This document shows positions 23,232 to 31,199 of a stretch of DNA of 31,322 bases, one piece after another (positions within the stretch are counted from its first letter, which is position 1; each line of letters opens with the position of its first letter). The notes under the pieces were generated by a model, which saw only the letters and a list, made by a program, of their open reading frames with translations, was not told the origin of the DNA and searched no databases. Source of the stretch: an uncultured Candidatus Saccharibacteria bacterium (GTDB lineage: Bacteria; Patescibacteriota; Saccharimonadia; Saccharimonadales; Saccharimonadaceae); NCBI GenBank assembly GCA_938039975.1, contig CALHTM010000008.1:1-31322 (forward strand), read 5' to 3'. The translations under genes and the position numbers were made by a program.

Positions 23232-23825
23232 CTAATTGCTAAGGCTTATTTTGATAGTGACGTAGCTAGTTGGCTCGTGGTCGAATTTATTGGCGTCTAT
23301 TTTGGCGTATGGCTTGGCTATCTCGGAGGTGCCGTATGTATAATCTTTATGCAGCGCCTGCGGTATAACGCTCAGGTATAAAATATGGCCGTTAGTATCC
23401 TTGAACGTATCGCTTTGAACGATAGTATCTTTATCTTTTGTATTGATAAGCGAGAAGCCAGATTCTTTAATTTTTTCGGTTAAATCCATACGAGTTTTAC
23501 TTACGGAAGTATTATGTCCATACTCTGTAGTGATAGACTTATCATTTGAAATATTACTTTTATAAACCGCCAGTCTATACGATTCATCTAGCTTCAAATT
23601 GCTATATATACTATGAATTTGGTTATAGCGGGCAGTGTTGGTGTATTCTACGACCATTCTGTCGACTAGATATACGCTCATAGCTGTTAGCCAAAAAAGC
23701 ACAAAAACCAATATCGCATACACCAGTAAGCTTCGGCGCACCATGAAGTGAGTGTCTGTTTTTGTAATGTGTTTGACACGCTGCTTGCGAGTCTTCTTGG
23801 AAGATTTATTTGCCTTAGTAACCAT
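23232..23825 (-). CDS. Single-pass membrane protein with external domain, unknown
   Basis: The 197-residue product has a very basic N-terminus (SSKKTRKQRVKH), one hydrophobic helix (about residues 33-53, LLVYAILVFVLFWLTAMSVY) and an external domain of about 140 residues without Cys. No family was recognised. ATG 23825 is chosen over the one two codons upstream because TACACT ends 6 bases before it. A 60-codon plus-strand frame overlaps its 3' end in the codon-aligned antisense phase and is treated as a shadow. It lies 26 bases from the end of the surface-protein gene and reads in the same direction. Confidence 0.65.
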   Translation of the reverse strand: MVTKANKSSKKTRKQRVKHITKTDTHFMVRRSLLVYAILVFVLFWLTAMSVYLVDRMVVEYTNTARYNQIHSIYSNLKLDESYRLAVYKSNISNDKSITTEYGHNTSVSKTRMDLTEKIKESGFSLINTKDKDTIVQSDTFKDTNGHILYLSVIPQALHKDYTYGTSEIAKPYAKIDANKFDHEPTSYVTIKISLSN

Positions 23826-23831
23826 AAACAT

Positions 23832-23840
23832 AGTGTAGCA
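23832..23840 (-). promoter_or_regulatory. Extended -10 promoter, leaderless
   Basis: TGCTACACT on the minus strand, ending 6 bases before ATG 23825. Confidence 0.55.
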
Positions 23841-23851
23841 TACCGATGCGA

Positions 23852-26092
23852 TTATTGGCTAAGTATAGTCGTGGTGACAGATGATCCGTTGATTATTGCG
23901 CCGGACAGCAAAGGTTGTTCCGTGGCTCTATTTGGATCAAGCGGTTGGCGGCCTAAATTGTTGATGCTATCAACGAGACTAGGGAAATTCTTTGCCAAAT
24001 CATTGTATGGCCTGCCATCGGGTATCGTGCTATCGGTGGTGATGAATACCCAGCCGGCATTGCGTTGGCGCGATAAATTGATTATTTTTTGGTAATCGCT
24101 AGCCTTTGCGGCATAAATCGTATGGAAAATACGATGGGAGTTTGCTGGGTCGTTTTCAAAGGCAGAGTAAGCGGTCTTATAGTTATTAATATATTCGTCA
24201 GCAGTGCCTTCGTTAGTCATGAAAATATCGGCGTATGGTGCAATTGCGTCGGTGATGTGCGTACCAGGATTGGCGACGACCAACTTGTTGCCGTAGGTGC
24301 TTTTCGTGTAGTTGTATAATTCTGCCATGTAAGCCGTTGTGCCGTTATTTCTGGATGATATCTCGTCGAAGTAAAACCCGTGAATTTTATCTGTCCCGTA
24401 AAGTTCAATGAACTTAGCCATGGCGGCTTTAACTTCGGCAATTGGGCGAGTCTGCTGAACAGTGCGAATATAAGCGACAGTCTTGAAGCCAAGTTCGGCG
24501 TTTCTTTTTAGCAGTCGTACATAGCCTGGGTCGAGTTTAGCGTTGGGACTGCCGTCTGCCATGATGAGCGTGTACGGGATTTTATTGCTACCTGCTGCAT
24601 GAACAGCTTTCCAGTAGTCAGAGAACTCGCTGCCGCCAGCTTTGGCGAGCGGATAAACGTATGATAGCATAAAGACCGATTGAGCATTGACTGTAGTAGA
24701 AGGGTTGGTGTTTGTTTTATTGACCATGCCAGCGACAGCGTTGCTAAGAGAAACGGTGTAAGTTTTACCTTTACCGTCAGTGCCGGCATTGGTATCAACG
24801 TATAATTTGGCGCTGGTTTCTCCTGCCTTGATAACCACTCGCTGGCTGTCCCAACGGACGTTGAGATTGTTCGGATTGCTAGTATTGTGCGTGATTTTGA
24901 TATCCGCGCTAACATCAGTATTGGTTGCTTTGTCTAAAGTTGCCGTGTAAACAGCGGTTTCGCCTTCTTTGACGCTGGCTGGCCCATGAAGGGTAATTTT
25001 TGGCGCAGTCGCAGCAGGACTGATTATTCCCGCGCCAGTGCCGCCGCCCAAATCATCAACTACCGACCCGCTAAATCCGCTGGTGACGCTCTCTTTGTAT
25101 CCTTTCTTGTCAATGTAGCTGGCTTGGACGATAACTTGCATACCGATGTGTTCTCTGGTTTGTACGAGAGTTTTGCCAGTTCCCAAGAATTTGCCGTAAA
25201 ATTCGTACCATCGGTAAGTAATACCGCTTTCCGGTACGCCGTCGGCATCGGTAATGTGAGCAGTGAATACTTGTCCGACTCGGTTAATTCCGTCGATAGT
25301 GATATTGCCGGGAATATTATTTGATGCGGCGTTGCCGACAGCTATCGTAGCTGAGCTAATTAAATCTTTCATTACGTTTTTGTTGTTAGCATGAGTTGTT
25401 TTGACGGTGATTTTTTTGCCGGTTTCGGCTGGTGTCAACTTGTACGAGAAATAGCTGGCGCCAGGAATAGCCGCGCCGTCGGCAAACCATTGATAATACC
25501 GTATACCGCCGTCTTTCAACCCGTCGGGATCGTCGATTTGCGCGATTAGGGTTGAGCCGACTTCTGCGGCGCCGACGATTTTTACAGCTGCCTGCGCTGG
25601 CTCGGGTGTTGGCTTAGGCGGTTTGGATGGATTGAGCGGTGTAGTTGGTTTGTTATTGCCGGGATTAGTAGACGGGGTATTTGCAGGTTGATGGTTGGCG
25701 GTATTGTGAATTGACGGCCTGCCCGGCGACGCTATTTGGCGGTAATGATAAGTATTGTGATTCTTGACAACCGAGATGCCATTTCCAGTTGTCTTGGTAG
25801 AATCACTAGGCGAACTGTTCGTGGACTCGTCAGTCTTGGTCTGGCTAGTCTCGTTCTTGCCATCCGAGTTCGAACTTGGTTCTGAATCCGAATCTGGTCG
25901 CTGCCGCTTGCTGTTTTCGTCGTCTGCTTGAGAAGTAGTATTATTATGGCTAGGTCCTTGATTTGTCTGATTATGCTGATTCATGCTAATCAAACTGGTA
26001 AACAGCCAGTACAACAAAACTACTGCTAGTATAGCGGCCAATATCCCGATAACAACTTTTATTTTTCTATGGTTCGCTTGTTGGTTTTCCAT
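23852..26092 (-). CDS. Anchored surface protein with Spherulin-4/GH135-like domain
   Basis: The 746-residue protein has a basic start, a membrane helix (about residues 11-34) and a long Ser/Thr/Asn/Asp then Pro-rich stalk to about 165. Two Ig-like repeats follow (about 165-340; each with a DPDG or DADG turn and a YQWF or YRWYEF core), then a Calx-beta-like module (about 355-460, from ITLHGPASVKEGETAVYT). The C-terminal barrel (about 474-720) has FMLSYVYPLAKAG near its start and IHGFYFDEIS near 570, the acidic motif of Spherulation-specific family 4. GH135 members of that family cleave galactosaminogalactan in fungi. It may act on or bind host or matrix glycan. ATG 26092 follows GGAGAGGAAT. 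It has a full -35/-10 promoter. There is no sorting motif at the C-terminus; anchoring is by the N-terminal helix. Confidence 0.8.
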   Translation of the reverse strand: MENQQANHRKIKVVIGILAAILAVVLLYWLFTSLISMNQHNQTNQGPSHNNTTSQADDENSKRQRPDSDSEPSSNSDGKNETSQTKTDESTNSSPSDSTKTTGNGISVVKNHNTYHYRQIASPGRPSIHNTANHQPANTPSTNPGNNKPTTPLNPSKPPKPTPEPAQAAVKIVGAAEVGSTLIAQIDDPDGLKDGGIRYYQWFADGAAIPGASYFSYKLTPAETGKKITVKTTHANNKNVMKDLISSATIAVGNAASNNIPGNITIDGINRVGQVFTAHITDADGVPESGITYRWYEFYGKFLGTGKTLVQTREHIGMQVIVQASYIDKKGYKESVTSGFSGSVVDDLGGGTGAGIISPAATAPKITLHGPASVKEGETAVYTATLDKATNTDVSADIKITHNTSNPNNLNVRWDSQRVVIKAGETSAKLYVDTNAGTDGKGKTYTVSLSNAVAGMVNKTNTNPSTTVNAQSVFMLSYVYPLAKAGGSEFSDYWKAVHAAGSNKIPYTLIMADGSPNAKLDPGYVRLLKRNAELGFKTVAYIRTVQQTRPIAEVKAAMAKFIELYGTDKIHGFYFDEISSRNNGTTAYMAELYNYTKSTYGNKLVVANPGTHITDAIAPYADIFMTNEGTADEYINNYKTAYSAFENDPANSHRIFHTIYAAKASDYQKIINLSRQRNAGWVFITTDSTIPDGRPYNDLAKNFPSLVDSINNLGRQPLDPNRATEQPLLSGAIINGSSVTTTILSQ

Positions 26093-26120
26093 ATTCCTCT
26101 CCTCAGAATACAATACCTCA

Positions 26121-26149
26121 ATTTAAGCATAGGCGATATGGAAAGTCAA
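26121..26149 (-). promoter_or_regulatory. Promoter of the surface-protein gene
   Basis: On the minus strand TTGACT (26149-26144), a 17-base spacer and TTAAAT (26126-26121). It gives a leader of about 22 bases carrying the ribosome binding site. Confidence 0.6.
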
Positions 26150-26171
26150 ATAACGAATCAATCATCAAATT

Positions 26172-26201
26172 AAAAAAATAGACAGCTGTCATTGCTGCTA
26201 T
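26172..26201 (-). terminator. Terminator of the tRNA-Arg genes
   Basis: On the minus strand ATAGCAGC pairs with GCTGTCTAT (one bulged T) and is followed by a run of T. It starts four bases after the CCA of tRNA-Arg(CCG). Confidence 0.75.
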
Positions 26202-26204
26202 CTT

Positions 26205-26281
26205 TGGTACCCCGCACAGGAATCGAACCTGCAACCTTTGGTACCGGAAACCAACGCTCTATCCAGTTGAGCTAACGGGGC
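26205..26281 (-). tRNA. tRNA-Arg (CCG)
   Basis: A 77-base cloverleaf: acceptor GCCCCGT/GCGGGGT, anticodon stem TTGGT/ACCAA, loop TTCCGGT (anticodon CCG), T-loop TTCGATT, A73 and encoded CCA. The first acceptor pair is G1-U72 wobble. It is the second of two tRNA-Arg genes in the same direction, 86 bases after the first. Confidence 0.95.
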
Positions 26282-26367
26282 ATATATTTTGGCAGCGTAA
26301 TCGCAACCATACGGTTTATACGCGTAAAACGCTAACAATTCTCTGGCGTAAATTAACGCTATAAAAA

Positions 26368-26444
26368 TGGTACGCCCGGCAGGATTCGAACCTGCGACCC
26401 CTTGGTTCGAAGCCAAGTACTCTAATCCGCTGAGCTACGGGCGC
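26368..26444 (-). tRNA. tRNA-Arg (UCG)
   Basis: A 77-base cloverleaf: acceptor GCGCCCG/CGGGCGT, anticodon stem CTTGG/CCAAG, loop CTTCGAA (anticodon TCG), T-loop TTCGAAT, A73 and encoded CCA. G1-U72 is again a wobble pair. Confidence 0.95.
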
Positions 26445-26452
26445 CTATCGCA

Positions 26453-26458
26453 ATTATA
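26453..26458 (-). promoter_or_regulatory. -10 box of the tRNA-Arg genes
   Basis: TATAAT on the minus strand, 8 bases before the tRNA-Arg(UCG) 5' end. It is back to back with the murB promoter, only 10 bases away. Confidence 0.55.
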
Positions 26459-26468
26459 TCACATATTG

Positions 26469-26474
26469 TATAAT
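26469..26474 (+). promoter_or_regulatory. -10 box of murB, leaderless
   Basis: TATAAT ends 6 bases before ATG 26481. The -35 position overlaps the tRNA-Arg promoter and 5' end. Confidence 0.7.
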
Positions 26475-26480
26475 CAAACT

Positions 26481-27524
26481 ATGAACATACAGCAGGACAT
26501 CTCTCTCAAAAAGCTTACAACTATGCAGCTCGGCGGCGTGGCTCGGCAAGTTGTCGAGGCTAGAACTCGCGCCGATATCGCCGAAGCAGTACGCTATGCT
26601 CATGAGCACAATCTGGATATCTACGTTCTCGGCGGCGGCAGTAATACGTTAGCGCACGACGAGGGTTTCGACGGACTTATTATACTCAATCGCATCCCAG
26701 GTTTTGAAGTTGTTGACGAAACTGACGATTTGGTGACGATTGTAGCTGGTGCTGGCGAGGTTTGGGATGACTTCGTACGGCGGACGGTCGAGATGAATCT
26801 CAGCGGCGTGGAATGCTTGTCGGCGATTCCCGGTACAGTTGGTGCCGCGCCAGTTCAGAATATTGGCGCTTATGGACAAGAGGCTGCTTCGACGATTGTC
26901 TCGGTCAATGCCTACGATACGCGTGATAATCAATTTGTAACTATTAGCAATGCTGAGTGTGATTTTGCGTATCGCCATAGTATCTTTCGCGATCGATGGG
27001 CAGGGCGCTATATCATAACGTCAGTGACGTTTAGCTTGTCGCGGCATCAATCTCGACCGCCGTTTTATGCAGCGATTCAGCGTTATTTAGACGAGCATGA
27101 TATTCACGATTATTCACCGCAAACATTACGCGAAATTGTGATGAAGATTCGCTTTGATAAGCTACCCGACCCGAAAGTCCGCCCAAATACCGGTTCGTTC
27201 TTCAAGAACGCTATTGTTTCGGCTGATAAATTATCTAAATTGCAGCAGAAGTATCCTGATATCCCGCATTATGATATGTCGCATGGTACATACAAAATTC
27301 CAACTGGCTGGCTAATTGATCAATGCGGGCTCAAAGGTACGCTTCATTATGGTATGCGCGTCCACGACAAAAACGCGCTAGTCCTTATAAATGAGTCGGC
27401 ACAGAGCTATGAAGATCTAGCGCAAGCTCGCCAAGAAATTATTGACACCGTTTACCAAAAATTTGGTATCACCATTGAGCAAGAGCCGTTAGAGATACCT
27501 GGCAAAAACTCAGAAAAAGCATAG
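26481..27524 (+). CDS. murB: UDP-N-acetylenolpyruvoylglucosamine reductase MurB
   Basis: The 347-residue FAD enzyme reduces UDP-GlcNAc-enolpyruvate to UDP-MurNAc with NADPH. Seen: the FAD-binding segment VLGGGSNTLAHDEGFDG, SAIPGTVGAAPVQNIGAYGQE, RPNTGSFFKN with the Ser that protonates the intermediate, and TGWLIDQCGLKG. The insert with DFAYRHSIFRD places it with type I (E. coli-like) MurB. ATG 26481 is chosen. The frame is open further upstream, but the extra residues (VRPAGFEPATPWFEA) are the well-known translation of an antisense tRNA-Arg and not protein. The gene faces away from the tRNA genes. Confidence 0.96.
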   Translation: MNIQQDISLKKLTTMQLGGVARQVVEARTRADIAEAVRYAHEHNLDIYVLGGGSNTLAHDEGFDGLIILNRIPGFEVVDETDDLVTIVAGAGEVWDDFVRRTVEMNLSGVECLSAIPGTVGAAPVQNIGAYGQEAASTIVSVNAYDTRDNQFVTISNAECDFAYRHSIFRDRWAGRYIITSVTFSLSRHQSRPPFYAAIQRYLDEHDIHDYSPQTLREIVMKIRFDKLPDPKVRPNTGSFFKNAIVSADKLSKLQQKYPDIPHYDMSHGTYKIPTGWLIDQCGLKGTLHYGMRVHDKNALVLINESAQSYEDLAQARQEIIDTVYQKFGITIEQEPLEIPGKNSEKA

Positions 27525-27544
27525 CCATTTTATAAATTGTGCGC

Positions 27545-27550
27545 TACAAT
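27545..27550 (+). promoter_or_regulatory. -10 box of the minor-pilin operon, leaderless
   Basis: TACAAT ends 6 bases before ATG 27557. No ribosome binding site precedes the ATG. Confidence 0.6.
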
Positions 27551-27556
27551 TAAGTC

Positions 27557-28072
27557 ATGAATCGTAAAGAGGGCGGGTTTACTATAGTTGAAGTGGTTAT
27601 TGCAGTTACCGTCATCGGCGTGCTGCTGATAATTGCTATGACTACGCTCAATGGCTTGACGGCGAAAGGTCGCGATGCAACCCGTAGAGCTCGCGCTGAA
27701 GCCATGGCTCTAGATCTTGAACGTTATTATAAATACAACACCACTTCCAGGGGACATGAATATCCAACTGGCAACGCGCTGTTAGCTGAGATAGGCAAAT
27801 ATTTTAGTGACACTACAGTTGTGCAAGATCCCTCCCGTTCTGGTAATAGGCTAGTCAAGGGCTGCCCGGCGGCTGGCCCGATACCAGCCAGCTGGGGCTG
27901 GACGGATGAGCAGAAAATGCTCTATAGGTATTGCGCTCAAGACAGAGAGAGATCCGACTGCGATAAAATTTACGGCGCTTCGGGTAAGGATGTTTGCGTC
28001 GGTTTCAGAATATATTACTATAGCGAATCAGATAATGCGCTTTATCAGGTGAACAGCATATGGTCAAGGTGA
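27557..28072 (+). CDS. Type IV prepilin-like protein (pseudopilin 1)
   Basis: The 171-residue product has a short leader MNRKEGG followed by FTIVEVVIAVTVIGVLLII, a class III signal for prepilin peptidase with cleavage after the second Gly and Glu at +5. The C-terminal domain has a Tyr-rich helix (LERYYKYNTTSRGHEYPTG) and five Cys after residue 100, likely forming disulfides outside the cell. It is the first of four coupled genes and corresponds in position to FimU/GspH-type minor pilins, which help prime the pilus. The fine subclass is inferred from order only. It overlaps the next gene by 13 bases. Confidence 0.88.
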   Translation: MNRKEGGFTIVEVVIAVTVIGVLLIIAMTTLNGLTAKGRDATRRARAEAMALDLERYYKYNTTSRGHEYPTGNALLAEIGKYFSDTTVVQDPSRSGNRLVKGCPAAGPIPASWGWTDEQKMLYRYCAQDRERSDCDKIYGASGKDVCVGFRIYYYSESDNALYQVNSIWSR

Positions 28073-28488
28073 GAACGGACGAAGGTTTTACAATTGTTGA
28101 AGTGGTAGTTACGCTGTTATTTATTTCGATAATATCGCTTGGTATATTAACGATGCATACCCAGGTTAGTATACTCTCGATTATCAACCGCCAGGATCAA
28201 AAGGCTAGTTATTTAGCGTACGATAATATGCGTAAATATGTCAACGGAGCTCCGCCAACGTGGTTTTTGTGTACCGATCCGCTGCCAGGCGCTGTGCAGC
28301 AAGTATTGCTTGATTCAGAAGGGCATATTAGTGAGTTGCCTGGAACTACCAAGCAAAAAGTTGTGGCATCGGCGCCGTATGGTTGCGGCGACACCGTCAG
28401 CAGTTTGGGTATGCCGATTCGTGTTGAGTCTGTAGTAACATATGGTAATGGTAAGAGGGTAACCCATGTTGCATATGCGGCATTCTAA
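28060..28488 (+). CDS. Type IV prepilin-like protein (PilV/GspI-like)
   Basis: The 142-residue product has leader MVKVRTDEG, then FTIVEVVVTLLFISIISLGIL with Glu at +5. The helix continues into SILSIINRQDQKASYLAYDNMRKYV, resembling PilV/GspI proteins, which carry a short pilin fold. Two Cys (WFLCTDP and GCGDTV) may pair. ATG 28060 lies inside the end of the previous gene and its own 3' end overlaps the next gene by 23 bases, so synthesis is probably coupled along the operon. Confidence 0.85.
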   Translation: MVKVRTDEGFTIVEVVVTLLFISIISLGILTMHTQVSILSIINRQDQKASYLAYDNMRKYVNGAPPTWFLCTDPLPGAVQQVLLDSEGHISELPGTTKQKVVASAPYGCGDTVSSLGMPIRVESVVTYGNGKRVTHVAYAAF

Positions 28489-29359
28489 CCAATCTGGATT
28501 CACTATCGTGGAGCTAATAGTGACGACGGCTGTTATGTTTATAGTGGTTGTAATATTTGGCGGTATTATATCAGCATCTTACCGCCAGGCTATAGCAGCA
28601 GATGCGCTTGCTTCAATGACGCGTGACATGCACGTGACGATGGACGCTATCGAAATGGATGTTTTGGCTTCAGTCGAGATTGCCTCTACTTCTAGAAGGG
28701 GTGATATGAATATGATCGATCGGTATGGATATGGCGCGGTGAGTACTCCTGCGCCTACTCTGCAAACTTGGAAATATTTTGGCGGAGGTGGTAATAGGCG
28801 GGCCTTACTCCTGATACAATATGCGACTAATTTGCGGCGCGGGGCAGGCTCTCGCGAGGTAGTTTATGCTGCAACAAAAAGGTTTAATTGCAGTACAGAA
28901 AGACGTCTCCAGCCAAAATACAGACAGATGGTGGTCTACTTCATGCGGGACAATACATTGTATCGAAGGGTTATATTTGATGATATAAAAAGCGAAAGAT
29001 ATAAAGCCCTTGGTGTTAACGCTTCTGCTATATGTGGTACCGGCGATGAAAATAACGAATTTTGGCGCAAGATCGCAGTACAATCCATACCTCCGCAGTC
29101 ATCCGAATTTACTGGCGGTGCAACGCCAGGGCGATCGCTTTATCGCGACGAAACAATTGCTCGCAACGTTTCGGCATTTGATGTTCAATATTTTAAGGAT
29201 GATACGCCAATAGCCAACCAATACGATGCTGCTCACAGTTCCGACCATATGTTTGAAAATGCTAACAAGGTTAAAATTGATATAACAATTAGTCCTCCTG
29301 TGGGAGGAGTGTCTAAAATATCTCAGTCATTAACTGTTCGGAAAGGAAATGAGGAATGA
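28466..29359 (+). CDS. Type IV prepilin-like protein (PilW/GspJ-like)
   Basis: The 297-residue product has leader MLHMRHSNQSG, then FTIVELIVTTAVMFIVVVIFGGI with Glu at +5. The larger globular domain, and the helix with MTRDMHVTMDAIEMDV after the membrane part, match PilW/GspJ minor pilins. Two Cys are present in the C-terminal domain (FNCSTERR and AICGTGDE). It overlaps both neighbours (23 bases before, 4 bases ATGA after), in the same order as pilV-pilW-pilX of Proteobacteria. Confidence 0.85.
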   Translation: MLHMRHSNQSGFTIVELIVTTAVMFIVVVIFGGIISASYRQAIAADALASMTRDMHVTMDAIEMDVLASVEIASTSRRGDMNMIDRYGYGAVSTPAPTLQTWKYFGGGGNRRALLLIQYATNLRRGAGSREVVYAATKRFNCSTERRLQPKYRQMVVYFMRDNTLYRRVIFDDIKSERYKALGVNASAICGTGDENNEFWRKIAVQSIPPQSSEFTGGATPGRSLYRDETIARNVSAFDVQYFKDDTPIANQYDAAHSSDHMFENANKVKIDITISPPVGGVSKISQSLTVRKGNEE

Positions 29360-31119
29360 TTCGCTTTGATAAGGGCTATTCTCTAGCAGTAATGATTATA
29401 ATGACAACATTTATATTGGCGGTGCTAGCGGCTGCATATCGCGTTACTACGCGTTCGTATATTTATTCTCGCGAGGAGTATTATTATAAGCTGGCTCAAG
29501 AAGCTGGCGAATCGGGGACGGCGGCAGCTAATGCGTGTCTAGATATAAACAACTGGAAACAAACATGGGGTCATGTCCCTGGGGCTGCTGGCTTGTATCT
29601 GACGCCAAGCAGCGACTGCAAAGGTCAAGACGGTAAGATTCCGACCAATAAATACGTTATGAGCGAAGGCTCGATCCGTACAATTTTCACTGTTGGCGAC
29701 CTTAATTTTCATGATGATCATCATTCGGATGTCTCGGCTATTGGCAAAACGCAGCTCGTGGACTCTGGCGGCATAGTTTTGCGCGAGTACACTGTTTCGG
29801 TTAAAAAGCTTATCACTCGTCCGGGTCTGGTTGCTACGAAGTCTTCTAGTGGTACTTATCGAACGTGCGGTATTCTGTCTAATAGTATTTGGTGCTGGGG
29901 TAGGAATCGTTATGGCCAGTTGGGTAATGGAAGGTCTGTTGGTCATAATCCAGGCAATCCAGCAAAAGCTGCGCTTAGCGTCGATTCCGATATACCAGTC
30001 AAAGTAGTTAAACAAACAGGAGTTCTCTACGGTAAGAGAATTGATGACTTATTTACCGCTCAGTATCATAGTTGCGCTCTGGCTGAAGGTAAAGTTTATT
30101 GCTGGGGCTACAATGGTACTGGTCAGCTTGGTAATGGACGATCCGGCGACGAAGAACATTCAAATGTTCCTATTGAGGTTAAGGGGGCACTGGCTGGTAA
30201 AACAGTAACTAGCATCGGCGGTTCATATAATACTTCGTGTGCTATCGCTGGCGGCAAGATATATTGCTGGGGTGAGGGTTTTCACGGCGTGACTGGTACT
30301 GGTGACAATACAAAGGTACGTCCATGGCCGACTTTAGTTAAATCAGGTATTTCTGGCGGTCTGCCAAATAATTATACGGCAACTGCGCTAGCGACCAGTG
30401 GTACGCGGTCTATGAATATGTGCGCTATCGCCAATGGCTTTGCTTATTGCTGGGGCCAGAATAATGTTGGTCAGATTGGCAATAATACATCTGCTAGCCC
30501 TGCCACTCAGCCAGTCTATAGTCCTATGAGAGTTTCTGGTTTGACCAATGTAACGAATATATCGCAGGACGGATATTTGGCTCAAAGCGGCGAGCCAGAC
30601 AGATTTACTCATGTATGCGCTGCCGCTAACGGCGAGGCGTACTGCTGGGGTAACGGCCGTGCTGGGCAACTAGGTATGGCACACATTGGCTATATTGATA
30701 AGAAGAGTACCCCAGTTAAGGTTGACCGGCCGGCAGGCTTGTCTCCGTCAGATAGAGTGAAAAAGGTCGAAGTGGGTATTTGGCATTCGTGTATGTTGAT
30801 GACCAGCGGCAGGGTATTTTGCTGGGGGACGAATGCCTACGGTCATTTAGGGGCGAACCTTGCTCCTGGCGCGCTTCCCAACAACCGATCGGTAAAACCG
30901 ATAGAGATATTGGTTGGCCCAGGCGGAATTCCGGCAGGGCAGCGGATAATTGATCTGGCTGCTGGCGCTAACCGTGGATGCGCGGTGGTAGAAAACGGAC
31001 ACTCGTATTGCTGGGGTCTGAATGACGCCGGGCAGATTGGTGACGGTACCCATATTGATGCCCGCGCACCAACCGAATCATTATTCTTGCGTCCGACACA
31101 GAACCGCTACATCTATTAA
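29356..31119 (+). CDS. PilX-like minor pilin fused to seven-bladed RCC1 propeller
   Basis: The 587-residue protein starts with MIRFDKG, then YSLAVMIIMTTFILAVLAAAY, a pilin-like helix with Val instead of Glu at +5, as in PilX/GspK-type tip pilins. A linker domain runs to about 160. From about 165 to the end there are seven RCC1-type repeats, each with Cys, eight or nine residues, then Cys-Trp-Gly and a following GQLG/GQIG-like turn (for example CALAEGKVYCWGYNGTGQLG). Seven such repeats close a beta-propeller, and the paired Cys suggest one disulfide per blade in an exported protein. In Proteobacteria PilY1, a propeller adhesin, is encoded next to PilX; here the two roles appear joined. The start overlaps the PilW-like stop (ATGA), with GGAAATGAGG upstream. 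Confidence 0.88.
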   Translation: MIRFDKGYSLAVMIIMTTFILAVLAAAYRVTTRSYIYSREEYYYKLAQEAGESGTAAANACLDINNWKQTWGHVPGAAGLYLTPSSDCKGQDGKIPTNKYVMSEGSIRTIFTVGDLNFHDDHHSDVSAIGKTQLVDSGGIVLREYTVSVKKLITRPGLVATKSSSGTYRTCGILSNSIWCWGRNRYGQLGNGRSVGHNPGNPAKAALSVDSDIPVKVVKQTGVLYGKRIDDLFTAQYHSCALAEGKVYCWGYNGTGQLGNGRSGDEEHSNVPIEVKGALAGKTVTSIGGSYNTSCAIAGGKIYCWGEGFHGVTGTGDNTKVRPWPTLVKSGISGGLPNNYTATALATSGTRSMNMCAIANGFAYCWGQNNVGQIGNNTSASPATQPVYSPMRVSGLTNVTNISQDGYLAQSGEPDRFTHVCAAANGEAYCWGNGRAGQLGMAHIGYIDKKSTPVKVDRPAGLSPSDRVKKVEVGIWHSCMLMTSGRVFCWGTNAYGHLGANLAPGALPNNRSVKPIEILVGPGGIPAGQRIIDLAAGANRGCAVVENGHSYCWGLNDAGQIGDGTHIDARAPTESLFLRPTQNRYIY

Positions 31120-31127
31120 AAAACCAC

Positions 31128-31156
31128 TTGCGCTTTCGTTATCGGTGTAGTATTAT
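31128..31156 (+). promoter_or_regulatory. Promoter of the final pilin gene
   Basis: TTGCGC at 31128-31133, a 17-base spacer and TATTAT at 31151-31156. It separates this pilin from the minor-pilin operon and leaves a leader of about 37 bases with a GGGGG ribosome binding site at 31186-31190. No terminator was seen between 31120 and 31127. Confidence 0.6.
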
Positions 31157-31199
31157 CAAATTACAATTAACTAACATAATAAATAGGGGGCACATTACT

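Noticed and set aside
23199..23381. 60-codon plus-strand hydrophobic ORF
   Set aside because: It is codon-aligned antisense to the 3' part of the 197-residue minus-strand gene, a phase that turns polar codons into hydrophobic ones. It has no clear ribosome binding site.
26367..26480. Upstream extension of murB with VRPAGFEPATPWFEA
   Set aside because: This is the antisense translation of tRNA-Arg(UCG) and of the promoter region, a known annotation artefact. ATG 26481 with TATAAT 6 bases upstream is the start.
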